Source: Hydrogenophilales bacterium 16-64-46 (GTDB lineage: Bacteria > Pseudomonadota > Gammaproteobacteria > Burkholderiales > Thiobacillaceae). From it: DNA of 64,000 bases. Position 1 is the stretch's first letter. Each line of letters begins with the position of its first letter. The notes below the pieces were generated by a model. The model searched no databases and was not told where the DNA came from. It worked only from the letters and a program-made list of their open reading frames with translations. Below, one piece after another: positions 1 through 8,669 of the stretch. Location: NCBI GenBank assembly GCA_002281775.1, contig NCGY01000008.1, positions 1,425-65,424 of the forward strand, read 5' to 3'. The translations under genes were made by a program, and so were the position numbers.

Positions 1-764
1 TTCAGCGTATCGATTGCGCGGCTCGAAAGTGGAGCGGCGCGAACTTCGCCATTCTTGGTTTGCAGCAGCATTGCTATACGTCGGCTGAAATCGATGTTTT
101 CCCAGTGCAAGCCGAGCAGTTCACCTTGCCGCATTGCAGTCTCGACGGCCAGCGTCAGGGCAGGGTAGAGCAGCCGGTTTCGGCTGCGCTGACATTGCAA
201 AACGAGTCTGTCCCATTCTTCTGGCGTGAGGCGGCGGTCACGAGGTTTCGATTCGCTGGGCTTCCTGATCCGGGCAATCGGATTGCCTCGTGGAAGCAGG
301 ATTCCACACTCGGTTTCGGCAAACCCCAGCACCTTGGAGAGCAGATACAATTCTTTTCGGACCGTACTTTCACCTACGCCTTTGCGGTTGCTGGAAGGGG
401 GAGGGTTCAGCCGTTCGTCTCGAAAGCGAGCAACGAGCTTCAGATCGATAGCGGCGAGGGAATAAGGCCCTAAAATTTCTCTCAGGCGCGCGCATTGGAA
501 TCGCCAGGCTTCTTTGCTATCCTCCCGCAGGCGGTAATGGGCAGGCGCAAATTCTTTGATGAAGCGGTCGATGATTTCGGAAAATGTTGTCCGCTCGGCT
601 TCGCTGGAAGACTGAAATACACCTTTATCCATCAGTGCTTCGACCTGGCGCGCCCATTCGCGCGCCTCGGACTTTGTGGCAAAGGTTCTGGATTCCTGGG
701 GGCGCCCTCGTCTTCTTACGATTGCTTGCCAGTAACCACTTTCACGTTGTCGGAGTGTTGCCAT
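1..764 (-). CDS. Tyrosine recombinase (phage-type integrase), C-terminus cut by window edge
   Basis: The minus-strand frame is open from an ATG at 764 to the window edge, giving 254 residues with no stop. The N-terminus (MATLRQRESGYWQAIVRR) resembles the arm-binding domain of phage and island integrases, followed by a SAM-like core-binding region at about 60-160. The catalytic domain begins near residue 180. An AMRQGELLGLHW box carries the first catalytic arginine (R212), and QTKNGEV carries the beta-hairpin lysine (K237). The H-x-x-R box and the tyrosine nucleophile lie outside the window. Such enzymes integrate or excise phages and genomic islands, so an element may extend leftwards. Two TTCGGGCAC repeats sit just upstream of the start. 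The family call is secure; whether the gene is intact cannot be judged. Confidence 0.88.
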   Translation of the reverse strand, partial: MATLRQRESGYWQAIVRRRGRPQESRTFATKSEAREWARQVEALMDKGVFQSSSEAERTTFSEIIDRFIKEFAPAHYRLREDSKEAWRFQCARLREILGPYSLAAIDLKLVARFRDERLNPPPSSNRKGVGESTVRKELYLLSKVLGFAETECGILLPRGNPIARIRKPSESKPRDRRLTPEEWDRLVLQCQRSRNRLLYPALTLAVETAMRQGELLGLHWENIDFSRRIAMLLQTKNGEVRAAPLSSRAIDTL

Positions 765-779
765 GATTTCGTTCCAAGT

Positions 780-799
780 GTGCCCGAATTGTGCCCGAA
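780..799. repeat. Two direct GTGCCCGAA repeats upstream of the integrase start
   Basis: GTGCCCGAA occurs at 780-788 and again at 791-799, an 11-bp period. It ends about 15 bp upstream of the integrase ATG. The spacing of one helical turn and the position suggest an operator or an arm-type recombinase binding site. That role is inferred only. Confidence 0.5.
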
Positions 800-825
800 A
801 GCAAATTCAGATGGTGTTAATCAGC

Positions 826-855
826 TTGAATGTGGCGTCAATATTGGGGTATGAT
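826..855 (+). promoter_or_regulatory. Candidate sigma-70 promoter for the DUF2254 gene
   Basis: TTGAAT (826-831) and TATGAT (850-855) are separated by 18 bp. Transcription would start near 862 and leave a leader of about 135 nt before the chosen ATG at 999. It is called from consensus match only. Confidence 0.4.
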
Positions 856-998
856 GCTCATAAATAACTCGTCTGGAAAGCGTGTTTAGGCTTCCCCTTA
901 CCATGCAGCTGGGCCGGACACGTCCGGCGCATCCGGTTCGCCTGTGTCTGGCGCACGCGAGGGTGTGTGGCCGGGTGGACGTCACAGGGAGGCTGAAG

Positions 999-2270
999 AT
1001 GTCGAAGTGGAAATGGCTCATGCTGCAACTGGGGCGGGTGCTCTGGGTGCGCGCCGCGCTGATTGGTGTGCTGGGTATCGCTGCAGCCGGGTTGGCGGCG
1101 GTTGTCGAGCGTTTTCTGCCCTGGCCGCTGCCGTTTGATATTGCGGCCGGCGCGGTCGACAGCATCCTCTCGATCATCGCGTCGAGCATGCTGGCGGTGA
1201 CGACATTCTCCCTCAGTGTGATGACCTCGGCCTATGGGGCCGCCACCAGCAACGTCACCCCGCGCGCCACCAAACTGCTGATGCAGGACCGGGTCACCCA
1301 CAATGTTTTGTCCACGTTCATTGGCTCCTTCCTGTTCAGCATTGTCGGCATCGTGGTGCTGAAAATCGGGGCGTATGGCCCGCGGGGACGCGCGGTGCTG
1401 TTTCTGGTGACCATCGGTGTGCTGGTCCTGATCGTGCTTTCCCTGCTGCGCTGGATCGATCACCTGACCCGGCTGGGGCGGGTGAGCGAAACCACCGACC
1501 GCGTGGAGCAGGCAACCCGCACCGCCCTGACCGAACGCCTCAACCATCCCTACCTGGGCGGACAGGCGCTGCCCGAAACGCATGCCGTGCCGGCGACTGG
1601 TGCGCCGCTGGTGCGGTCTGCCGAGACGGGCTATGTCCTTCATGTCGACCTGTCGGCCCTGTCGGCCTGCAGCGAAAAATGGGGGGCCGACATCTATCTG
1701 CTGGTGGTGCCCGGCGCGTTCGTCCATCTGGACACGCCGCTTGCCTGGGTCGGGCCGCAGGATGAAAAGCTGGAATCCGACGCCCGGGACGCCTGCCTCG
1801 AAGACATGCGGCGGGCCTTTGCCATCGGCCCCGAACGCAGCTTCGATCAGGACCCGCGTTTTGGCCTGGCGGTCCTCACCGAAATCGCGTCGCGGGCCCT
1901 GTCACCCGGTATCAACGATTCCGGCACCGCCATCGACGTGATCGGCCGCAACGCCCGTCTGCTCACTCTGTGGGCCCAGGGCGGCCAGCCTCAGGAGGCG
2001 ACAGCCCAGCCGCACGGCCGGATCTTCGTGCCCGCGCTGACCTGCGACGATCTGTTCGACGATGCCTTCCGGATCATTGCCCGGGATGGCGCGGCGCAAA
2101 TCGAGGTGCAGCTGCGCCTGCAGAAAGCGCTCGCGGCACTCGCCGGGCTGGGCGATGAAGCATTCAGAGCGGCAGCCCGCCGGCAGTCCGAACTGGCCAT
2201 GGCGCGGGCCGAAGCCAGCATGGCCCTGGAAGCCGACAAAGCCTTGTTGCGCGATTTCGTCCAGTCCTGA
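999..2270 (+). CDS. DUF2254 family predicted membrane protein
   Basis: This 423-residue protein matches the DUF2254 family of inner-membrane proteins, whose function is unknown. Hydrophobic segments lie at about 10-35, 60-80, 105-125 and 135-155, followed by a soluble C-terminal half. Conserved-looking family stretches are TTFSLSVMTSAYG near residue 70 and FGLAVLTEIASRALSPGIND near 290. The start is placed at ATG 999 because GGGAGG lies 7 bp upstream. The frame stays open upstream to a GTG at 882, but those 39 residues do not look like the family N-terminus. It converges on kup with about 100 bp between them. It is a single gene with no functional partner visible nearby. Confidence 0.85.
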   Translation: MSKWKWLMLQLGRVLWVRAALIGVLGIAAAGLAAVVERFLPWPLPFDIAAGAVDSILSIIASSMLAVTTFSLSVMTSAYGAATSNVTPRATKLLMQDRVTHNVLSTFIGSFLFSIVGIVVLKIGAYGPRGRAVLFLVTIGVLVLIVLSLLRWIDHLTRLGRVSETTDRVEQATRTALTERLNHPYLGGQALPETHAVPATGAPLVRSAETGYVLHVDLSALSACSEKWGADIYLLVVPGAFVHLDTPLAWVGPQDEKLESDARDACLEDMRRAFAIGPERSFDQDPRFGLAVLTEIASRALSPGINDSGTAIDVIGRNARLLTLWAQGGQPQEATAQPHGRIFVPALTCDDLFDDAFRIIARDGAAQIEVQLRLQKALAALAGLGDEAFRAAARRQSELAMARAEASMALEADKALLRDFVQS

Positions 2271-2376
2271 TGCCCTGATCACGCGGTTCGGCAATGCGTC
2301 ACCGAACCCACCCCGGGCCGGGGCTAAAGATGATGGGCATACCGGTCATTCCGCAGTCGTCGTGCGCGGCACCGTC

Positions 2377-4254
2377 TCACAACACGATCTGCGCGCCAAG
2401 TTCGACGATGCGGTTGGGCGGCAGCCCGAAATAATTCGCCACCGTGCCGGCGTTGCGTGACAGCGCGACAAACACCTTCTCGCGCCACCAGGGCATGTCG
2501 GAGCCTTTTTTCGGGATCAGGGTTTCGCGACCGAGGAAGAAGGTCGTGTTGTCCATGTCGCAGGCCAGCCCGTTGTCCGCGCAGCGGTGCAGTACGCTGG
2601 GCAGGTCGGGGCGGTCCATGAAGCCGAAGCGGACTTCGACCCGGTGGAAGCGCTCGCCCAGCGAGGCTACCGTGAGCTGTTGCCCGGCAGGCACATAGGG
2701 CTGGTCGACGAACTGCACGTTGAGGATCACCACCCGTTCGTGCAGGCTTTTGTAATGCTTCAGGCTGTGCAGCAGAGCGTGCGGCACCTGATCGCGGTGC
2801 GGTGTCAGAAAAACCGCCGTACCGGGCACGGTGGGCACTTCGCTGTGGCTCATGCTCTGCACGAAGGCGTCCAGCGGCATGGCCTCGCGATCCCGCCGTG
2901 CCTTGAGGAGCGCCCGGCCCTGTTTCCAAGTGGTCATCAGCAGGAACAGCAGGCCGGCAAACGCCAGCGGGAACCAGCCGCCGTCAGCAAATTTGGTCAG
3001 GTTGGCGCTGAAAAAGGCGATGTCGACGAGCAGGAACGCGCCGAACAACAGCCGGCTGCGCCAGCGCCCCCAGCCCCACACCCGGCGTGCCACCACATAG
3101 ACCAGCAGCGTGGTGATGATCATGGTGCCGGACACCGAGATGCCATAGGCCGCCGCAAGGTTGGACGAGCTGCCGAATTCCAGCACCAGCACCACCACGG
3201 CGGCAAACAGCGCCCAGTTCACACCCGGCAGATAAATCTGGCCGCGTGTTTCGCTGGACGTGTGCAGCACCGTCATGCGGGGCACATAGCCAAGCTGGAT
3301 GGCCTGATGCGTGATCGAATACACCCCGGAAATCACCGCCTGCGAGGCGATCACCGTGGCCGCGCCGGCCAGGATCACCATGGGGTACAGCGCCCACTCG
3401 GGCGTCATGTGGTAGAAGGGATGGACAATGGCACCCGGGTCGGTGAGCAGCAGCGCGCCCTGGCCGAAGTAGTTCAGGGTGAGCGCGGGGAGCACCAGGC
3501 CCAACCAGGCCAGCCGGACCGGGCGGGTGCCAAAGTGCCCCATGTCCGCATACAGCGTTTCCGCACCGGTGACCGCGAGGAACACCGCGCCCATCGAGAA
3601 AAATGCGAGCCCAGGCTGGGCCAGAAAGAATGCGGCCGCATGGTGCGGCGATAGCGCCGACAGCACCTGCGGAGCCTGGACGATGTTGACAATGCCCAGG
3701 GTGGCGAGCACCACAAACCACAGCGTGGTGATCGGGCCGAACAGGCCGCCCACCCGTCCGGTGCCATGGCGCTGCACCCAGAACAGGCCGAACAGGATGC
3801 CCAGCGTGATGGGAATCACCCAGGGCCTGAACGCCGGCGTCGCCACCTCCAGGCCTTCCACCGCAGACAGCACGGAAATGGCGGGGGTAATGATCCCATC
3901 GCCATAGAACAAGGCCGCGCCGAACAGGCCGAGCACGACGAGTGCGCGTGTCTGCCGGGCCTCGTGCGAATTGCGGTGCACCAGTGCGATCAGCGCCATG
4001 ATGCCGCCTTCGCCGTGGTTGTTGGCGCGCATGATGAAAACGGCGTATTTCACCGTCACCACCAGCACCAGGGTCCACACCAGCAGCGACAGGATGCCGA
4101 GGATGTTGTCCGGGATGATGGGCACCGCGTGATGCGCGCCGCCAAATACTTCCTTGATGGCATACAGCGGGCTGGTGCCGATGTCGCCGTACACCACGCC
4201 CAGCGCGGCAAGGGTCAGGACAGGCAGGCGTTGCGAACTGGAAGAAGCAGTCAT
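2377..4254 (-). CDS. kup: Kup-type low-affinity potassium uptake transporter
   Basis: The protein has 625 residues, close to the 622 of E. coli Kup. The family N-terminal signature GVVYGDIGTSPLYA lies near residue 20, followed by about twelve hydrophobic segments to about residue 440 and a hydrophilic cytoplasmic C-terminal domain. Kup proteins import potassium with protons across the inner membrane. The start is set at ATG 4254; an in-frame TTG seven codons upstream is possible, and neither has a strong ribosome site. The gene lies 117 bp downstream of a kdpE-like response regulator on the same strand, which suggests that the two-component pair controls it. No kdpFABC genes are visible in the window. 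Confidence 0.93.
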   Translation of the reverse strand: MTASSSSQRLPVLTLAALGVVYGDIGTSPLYAIKEVFGGAHHAVPIIPDNILGILSLLVWTLVLVVTVKYAVFIMRANNHGEGGIMALIALVHRNSHEARQTRALVVLGLFGAALFYGDGIITPAISVLSAVEGLEVATPAFRPWVIPITLGILFGLFWVQRHGTGRVGGLFGPITTLWFVVLATLGIVNIVQAPQVLSALSPHHAAAFFLAQPGLAFFSMGAVFLAVTGAETLYADMGHFGTRPVRLAWLGLVLPALTLNYFGQGALLLTDPGAIVHPFYHMTPEWALYPMVILAGAATVIASQAVISGVYSITHQAIQLGYVPRMTVLHTSSETRGQIYLPGVNWALFAAVVVLVLEFGSSSNLAAAYGISVSGTMIITTLLVYVVARRVWGWGRWRSRLLFGAFLLVDIAFFSANLTKFADGGWFPLAFAGLLFLLMTTWKQGRALLKARRDREAMPLDAFVQSMSHSEVPTVPGTAVFLTPHRDQVPHALLHSLKHYKSLHERVVILNVQFVDQPYVPAGQQLTVASLGERFHRVEVRFGFMDRPDLPSVLHRCADNGLACDMDNTTFFLGRETLIPKKGSDMPWWREKVFVALSRNAGTVANYFGLPPNRIVELGAQIVL

Positions 4255-4371
4255 GGCAGCAATCCGGGAAGGCAATGGGGCGGATGCTGACAGTCGCCAT
4301 ATAAAAACGGTGTAAACGCCTAAACCGGTCGAACTAGCCCAGGCAGGGGCAGTGTCGAAGGACGCTGCGGC

Positions 4372-5049
4372 TCAGATTTCCATGCGGTAGCCGACGCCGA
4401 TTTCGGTGAGCAGATGGCTGGGCTGCGCGGGATCCGCTTCCAGCTTGTGACGCAGTTTGCCCACGTACACACGCAGGGTGTGGCTGCTTTCGGCATGACC
4501 CGGCCCCCACACCTCGCGCAGGATCTGGCGGTGGGTGAGTACCCTGCCGGCGTGTGCGAGAAAGAATTCGAGCAGACGATATTCCACCGGCGTGAGGTGG
4601 ACCGGCGTGCCGGCACGGCAGACCTCGCGCCGCGACAGGTCGACCGCCACGTCGCCGAAACCGAAGGCCGTGGCGTCTGCCGCCCCTTCGCCCGCCCGGC
4701 GACGCAACTGCGCGCGAACCCGTGCCAGCAGCTCGGCCATCCCGAAGGGCTTGACCAGATAGTCGTCGGCCCCGGCGTCCAGTGCAGCGACCTTGTCGGC
4801 TTCCTGCCCGCGCGCGGAAAGGACGATCACCGGTGCCCGCGACCGGGTGCGAAACGGCGCGATGAAATCGAGACCGTCGCCGTCCGGCAGGCCCAGGTCG
4901 AGCAGCACCAGGTCGGGCCCGAGCCGGGACGCCGCCACCCCCACGTCGAGCCGGCTGGCTTCCTGCACCACGCAGCCTTCGCCATCCAGCGCCAGCCGCA
5001 GAAAGCGGCGGATTTGCGCGTCGTCCTCGATGACCAGCACGCGCGTCAT
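4372..5049 (-). CDS. kdpE: KdpE-like OmpR-family response regulator
   Basis: This is a 225-residue two-domain regulator. The receiver spans about 1-115 with the acidic pair in VIEDD, the phospho-acceptor aspartate in LLDLGLPDGDG near residue 52, and the lysine in YLVKPF. The winged-helix DNA-binding domain spans about 130-225 and includes LTPVEYRLLEFF and HTLRVYVGKLRHKLE, which are typical of KdpE. Its ATG overlaps the stop of the kinase gene by 4 nt, so the two are probably co-translated. KdpE normally activates kdpFABC at low potassium. Here the nearest potassium gene is kup, directly downstream. Confidence 0.85.
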   Translation of the reverse strand: MTRVLVIEDDAQIRRFLRLALDGEGCVVQEASRLDVGVAASRLGPDLVLLDLGLPDGDGLDFIAPFRTRSRAPVIVLSARGQEADKVAALDAGADDYLVKPFGMAELLARVRAQLRRRAGEGAADATAFGFGDVAVDLSRREVCRAGTPVHLTPVEYRLLEFFLAHAGRVLTHRQILREVWGPGHAESSHTLRVYVGKLRHKLEADPAQPSHLLTEIGVGYRMEI

Positions 5050-6134
5050 GCCGGCTCCGCTTCCTCGGCCACCACAGGCGGCGTGCCGAGCGGTAGGGTG
5101 AACGCCACGCGCGCGCCGCCGGCCGGCAGGTTCTCGCGCGTGAGGACGCCGCCGTGCGCGGTCACAATGGCCTGGCAGATCGCCAGCCCGAGACCGTGGC
5201 CGGCAGACGTCGGCGTGTCGGGCGGAAACCCGGGGCCCGCATCGCGCACCGCGATTTCGGCCACGTCGGCGCGAACCCGGGCTTCCACCGTGATCGGCGA
5301 ACCGGCGGGCGTGTGTCGCGCGGCGTTGTCGAGCAGATTGCCCAGCACGCGTTCCAGCAGCACGGCGTCGAATTCCAGCAGCGGCAGGGCCGGGTCGAGG
5401 TCGAGCCTGAGCCGGCGTGTCTGCAAGGCCGGCCCCAGACGCTGGATGGCGGCACCCACCACTTCCTCCAGCGGCTGCCACTCCAGCTGAAGTGGCTGCC
5501 GGCCCTGCGTCAGGCGTGCCAGCTCCAGCAGGTTGTTGACCATATCGGCCAGCGCCGCCGCCTGCACCCGCATCGCGCGCGCCGTTTCATCATGCGGGGC
5601 AGGCAGCGGCGGCCGGGCCAGCGCCAGCGTGTCGGCCAGGCCGACCAGCCCGGCCAGAGGCGTGCGCAGATCGTGCGACAGACTGGCCAGGATCGAATGC
5701 CGCAGGCGCTCCGCTTCCACCTGCAAGCGCGTTTCCTGCGCAATCTCCACATAGCGCAGCCGCTCGCGCGCGCCGGCGGCCAGCTGGCCGGTGATCAGCG
5801 CCACGGCCAGCATCACCGCAAACGTGATGAGATGCTGCGCATCCGCCACGGCAAGCGTGAAATGCGGGTGGATGAAAAAGAAGTCGAACAGGCCCACGGC
5901 AAGAAACGCAGCCAGCAGCGCCGGCCCGCGTCCGAGCAGCCAGGCGACCATGAACACGGTCAGCAGGAACAGCATCACGATGTTGGCCGAATCGGCCCAG
6001 TGCAGCAGCAGCCGGGCCACCGCTGCGACGGCAAAACAGGCCAGGATGGCTGCGGCATAGTGCCCGGCACGCCGCACGCCTGAAGCTTGTGCAACGTGCG
6101 GCGGCTGAGGGGGTGGCGTGTGCTCTGGTGTCAT
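5046..6134 (-). CDS. Short KdpD-like sensor histidine kinase (no N-terminal KdpD/USP domains)
   Basis: The protein has 362 residues, whereas full KdpD has about 900. It starts directly with the KdpD-type four-helix membrane domain (DUF4118, about 25-120, including LFDFFFIHPHFTLAV). A HisKA domain with phospho-acceptor motif SHDLRTPLAGL follows near residue 155, then an HATPase_c domain with the N box NLLDNAARHT and G boxes DAGPGFPP and GHGLGLAIC. The large N-terminal KdpD sensor domain and the universal-stress domain are missing altogether. The gene overlaps the response regulator by ATGA. Input through the membrane segment is likely; the signal is unknown. Confidence 0.82.
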   Translation of the reverse strand: MTPEHTPPPQPPHVAQASGVRRAGHYAAAILACFAVAAVARLLLHWADSANIVMLFLLTVFMVAWLLGRGPALLAAFLAVGLFDFFFIHPHFTLAVADAQHLITFAVMLAVALITGQLAAGARERLRYVEIAQETRLQVEAERLRHSILASLSHDLRTPLAGLVGLADTLALARPPLPAPHDETARAMRVQAAALADMVNNLLELARLTQGRQPLQLEWQPLEEVVGAAIQRLGPALQTRRLRLDLDPALPLLEFDAVLLERVLGNLLDNAARHTPAGSPITVEARVRADVAEIAVRDAGPGFPPDTPTSAGHGLGLAICQAIVTAHGGVLTRENLPAGGARVAFTLPLGTPPVVAEEAEPA

Positions 6135-6221
6135 CCGGGCGTCATGGCACGAGGCGTATCAACAGGGTGTCAACGCCGGGCGCGTTGCCGTTGCGCGTGC
6201 CGTGCTCCAAATGGCGGGCCG

Positions 6222-6599
6222 TCAGGCGCAGTTCAGCGCTGCCGCCAGCGCCGCTTCGTCGACCGGCAGGCTGAACACCGCATGAATCGGGAACAGGTCC
6301 AGCAGCTTGCCGATGTGTTCCTCTTCGCGCGGGTGCATGAACACGATGGTCCTGGCCTGCGGGGCCTGGCATTGCAGGGTGCGCAGCGTCACATCGAGAT
6401 TGGAGATGTTCGCGCCTGCGTAGTTGTTGCCCCAACCGTAGATGAATTCCCCCACAAAGAAATCCGGCGGCTGCTTCTGCACCGCGCGGTGCAGATTGCG
6501 CGCGGACGTGAACCGCTCCGCCGTGATGCCGAGCCGCTGGTAGAGGGTGCCGAGGTCGGGATGGAAGGGGGATTCGATCAGGGCGTAGAGAGTGGTCAT
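6222..6599 (-). CDS. Unrecognised 125-aa protein, possibly a degenerate receiver domain
   Basis: I do not recognise a named family. The predicted pattern alternates beta and alpha like a response-regulator receiver: TLYALIES as strand 1, PPDFFVGEF as strand 3, and RTIVFMHPREEEH where a receiver has its strand-4/5 region. At the phospho-acceptor position there is a glutamate rather than an aspartate, and the conserved lysine is not evident. If the fold guess is right, it would be a pseudo-receiver unable to accept phosphate. It lies between the kdpD-like gene and a diguanylate cyclase, all on the minus strand, with short gaps of 87 and 53 bp. It could take part in signalling, but that is inference. 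Confidence 0.6.
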   Translation of the reverse strand: MTTLYALIESPFHPDLGTLYQRLGITAERFTSARNLHRAVQKQPPDFFVGEFIYGWGNNYAGANISNLDVTLRTLQCQAPQARTIVFMHPREEEHIGKLLDLFPIHAVFSLPVDEAALAAALNCA

Positions 6600-6652
6600 G
6601 TGCTGCCTGCCTGGGGTCGGGTGGATGGCCTGTTTATTCCGGAAATCCGGGA

Positions 6653-7594
6653 CTAGCCGCCTGCTGCGATGCGATTGCGGCCCGCCTGCTTGGCCTCGTA
6701 GAGCCGTCTGTCCACCGATTCGATGAAGGCGAGCGCTTGATCCTGATGGCCCGGAATGAGCGTGCCCACCCCCAGGCTCACGGTGAGGATCTGGCTGATC
6801 GCCGAGTTTGCGTGCGGGATCTGCGCCTTGAAAATCAGGTTGCGACAGCGTTCGGCGACCGTGCGGGCTGCCGCCCCATCGGTCTCGGGCAGGATCAGGG
6901 CGAACTCCTCCCCGCCGAAGCGGGCCAGCAGATCGCGCGCGCGCATCGCCGCCGCGCCCAGCGTCTGGCCCACCCGGCGCAGGCAGTCGTCACCCTGGAT
7001 GTGGCCGTAGTGGTCGTTGTACTGCTTGAAGTAATCGATATCGATGAGGATCAGCGACAGTGGCTGGCAGTGGCGGCGCGCCTGGGTCCATTCGGTTTCC
7101 AGCACGGTATCGAACATGCGGCGGTTGGCCACGCCGGTCAAGCCATCCTTGAATGACAGCGCTTCCAGTTCCTTTTGCAGGGCCAGAAGCTTGAGCTCGG
7201 TTTCCTTGCGCTCGCTGATGTCGAACATGAAGCCGACCAGCGAATCGACCTCCCCCTGTGCGTTGCGCACCACGTGCACCACGTCACGTATCCAGACATG
7301 GCGTCCATCCTGCGTCAGCGCCCGGTAATCCGCCTCGTGATCGCAGCCGTTCTTCGACTGCGAGACGCAGAAATCGACCACCCGCTCGCGGTCTTCCGGG
7401 TGCATCCTCGACGCCCAGTCTTCCGCGCTCGCCCAGCTCTCCGGCGGCCAGCCGAGCAGGGCTTCGATCTGCGGGCCGATATAGGCGAAGCGCATCGTCT
7501 TCCAGTCGATCTTCCATGGGATCGCGCGGGTGGATTCCAGCAGGGTCTTGTAGACCGAGCTGTCGTCGGGCATGGCTTGGGGAGTGTTTGTCAT
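6653..7594 (-). CDS. PAS-GGDEF diguanylate cyclase
   Basis: This 313-residue protein has a PAS/PAC sensor at about 15-135 (ending in GFMFDISERKETE), a short coiled linker, and a GGDEF domain at about 145-310. The active-site loop reads GGEEF, a functional variant. It is preceded by RARD five residues upstream, which fits the RxxD product-inhibition site. The enzyme should make cyclic di-GMP from two GTP in the cytoplasm; there is no signal peptide or membrane segment. The ATG at 7594 is preferred over a TTG eight codons upstream. The ligand of the PAS domain is unknown. Confidence 0.9.
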   Translation of the reverse strand: MTNTPQAMPDDSSVYKTLLESTRAIPWKIDWKTMRFAYIGPQIEALLGWPPESWASAEDWASRMHPEDRERVVDFCVSQSKNGCDHEADYRALTQDGRHVWIRDVVHVVRNAQGEVDSLVGFMFDISERKETELKLLALQKELEALSFKDGLTGVANRRMFDTVLETEWTQARRHCQPLSLILIDIDYFKQYNDHYGHIQGDDCLRRVGQTLGAAAMRARDLLARFGGEEFALILPETDGAAARTVAERCRNLIFKAQIPHANSAISQILTVSLGVGTLIPGHQDQALAFIESVDRRLYEAKQAGRNRIAAGG

Positions 7595-7659
7595 GGCTGC
7601 GATTATGCCCTGAGGCAACGGTACACTGCCGCTTGTGACGCGGGCACAAAGCTATCGGG

Positions 7660-8310
7660 TCAGGCTGCCGCACGCCGTGCGTGCATCAGGAACACCGGGT
7701 AATCCTGCGTACCGCTGTCGTGCGTCTTGCTGATTGTGAATACGGTGCGGAACTGCACGTCGACGAAGCCCGCAGCCCTTGCACGGCGGGCGAGGTCGTC
7801 GCGGTCGAAGCCGGGGTGTACGTCCACCTCGACGCCGTGGAACGAACCGTCTTCCCGGTCGAGGTCGGCAATGCACAGATGGCCGCCGGGTGTGATCAGC
7901 TGATGGAACACACGCAGGATGCGATCGGTATCGGGTATGTGGTGCAGCGTCATCGCCGTGACGATCAGGTCGAAGCTTTCCGCCGGGGCAGGGTCGGTCA
8001 GCAGATCGAGTTTGGCCGTGCGCAGGTTGCCAGCGCCCTGGGCCACGATTTTTTCCGCCGCCACTTCCAGCATCCCCGGCGAGGTATCCGCCAGCAGCAT
8101 CGCCCCCACCTCGTGTCGGAGCGGAAACGCCAGCAGGCCGGTGCCGCAGCCGTAGTCGAGCACGCGCAGGCCGGGATGAAGCGGCACTACCTCGCGCACC
8201 GCCTGCGCGATCCTCTCGCCGCGTTCGACGAACACGGGGTTGCCGTCCCACTGGCGAGCGTGGCTGTCGAAATGGGCGGCGTCGAGGGTGAGGGTCTGGG
8301 TGGAGGGCAT
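7660..8310 (-). CDS. Class I SAM-dependent methyltransferase
   Basis: This 216-residue protein has the Rossmann motif I VLDYGCGTG near residue 49, an acidic motif II region (MLLADTSPGML) and the post-motif LIVTAMTLHHIPD, all standard for class I methyltransferases of the UbiE/small-molecule type. The substrate cannot be inferred. The start is placed at ATG 8310. The frame continues upstream, and an ATG at 8334 is an alternative, but the extra residues are unlike the family. It diverges from alaA across a 404-bp gap. Confidence 0.82.
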   Translation of the reverse strand: MPSTQTLTLDAAHFDSHARQWDGNPVFVERGERIAQAVREVVPLHPGLRVLDYGCGTGLLAFPLRHEVGAMLLADTSPGMLEVAAEKIVAQGAGNLRTAKLDLLTDPAPAESFDLIVTAMTLHHIPDTDRILRVFHQLITPGGHLCIADLDREDGSFHGVEVDVHPGFDRDDLARRARAAGFVDVQFRTVFTISKTHDSGTQDYPVFLMHARRAAA

Positions 8311-8621
8311 CGTGGCAGCGGACGGGCACCGCATCGGCAGGAGGGAGACAGGATTGAATTCTAAGAGGGCAATCCGGCAACGGAGAAGCCCTCCCCAATT
8401 TCGGCAGGCGGGCGGACGTATTCCGCTGCCCCCTGCGGCGGCAATACCGCGGGTGGTATCGGTGCGGGAGACACGCGGGTGCCGGGCGATGCGGAACGCG
8501 CGCCGCGCCTGTTGTCCGCAAACAGGGGCTGCGGCCAGACCGGCGCGCTCTCCGCGACAGCCGGAATACGCGTCGTTTGTCACCCTGCCGACCGGCAAAC
8601 GGCAACGCCGGTGTGCCGGGT

Positions 8622-8650
8622 TTGCCGGGGCAGGGCGGCTCCGGTAAAAT
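8622..8650 (+). promoter_or_regulatory. Sigma-70-type promoter of the alaA-hom-thrC operon with overlapping near-palindrome
   Basis: TTGCCG (8622-8627) and TAAAAT (8645-8650) are separated by 17 bp. The sequence GTAAAATCACGTGTTTTAC at 8644-8662 covers the -10 and the expected start site. It is a near-palindrome around CACGTG and could be a repressor operator. The regulator is unknown. Confidence 0.5.
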
Positions 8651-8669
8651 CACGTGTTTTACATCTAAC

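Noticed and set aside
858..1727. Long minus-strand open frame opposite the DUF2254 gene (289 aa)
   Set aside because: Its composition is rich in His, Gln, Arg and Asp, typical of the antisense frame of a high-GC gene, and it has no family features. The plus-strand protein is clearly real.
2285..2308. Hairpin between the DUF2254 gene and kup as a terminator
   Set aside because: The 7-bp stem has a 10-nt loop and no T-run on either strand.
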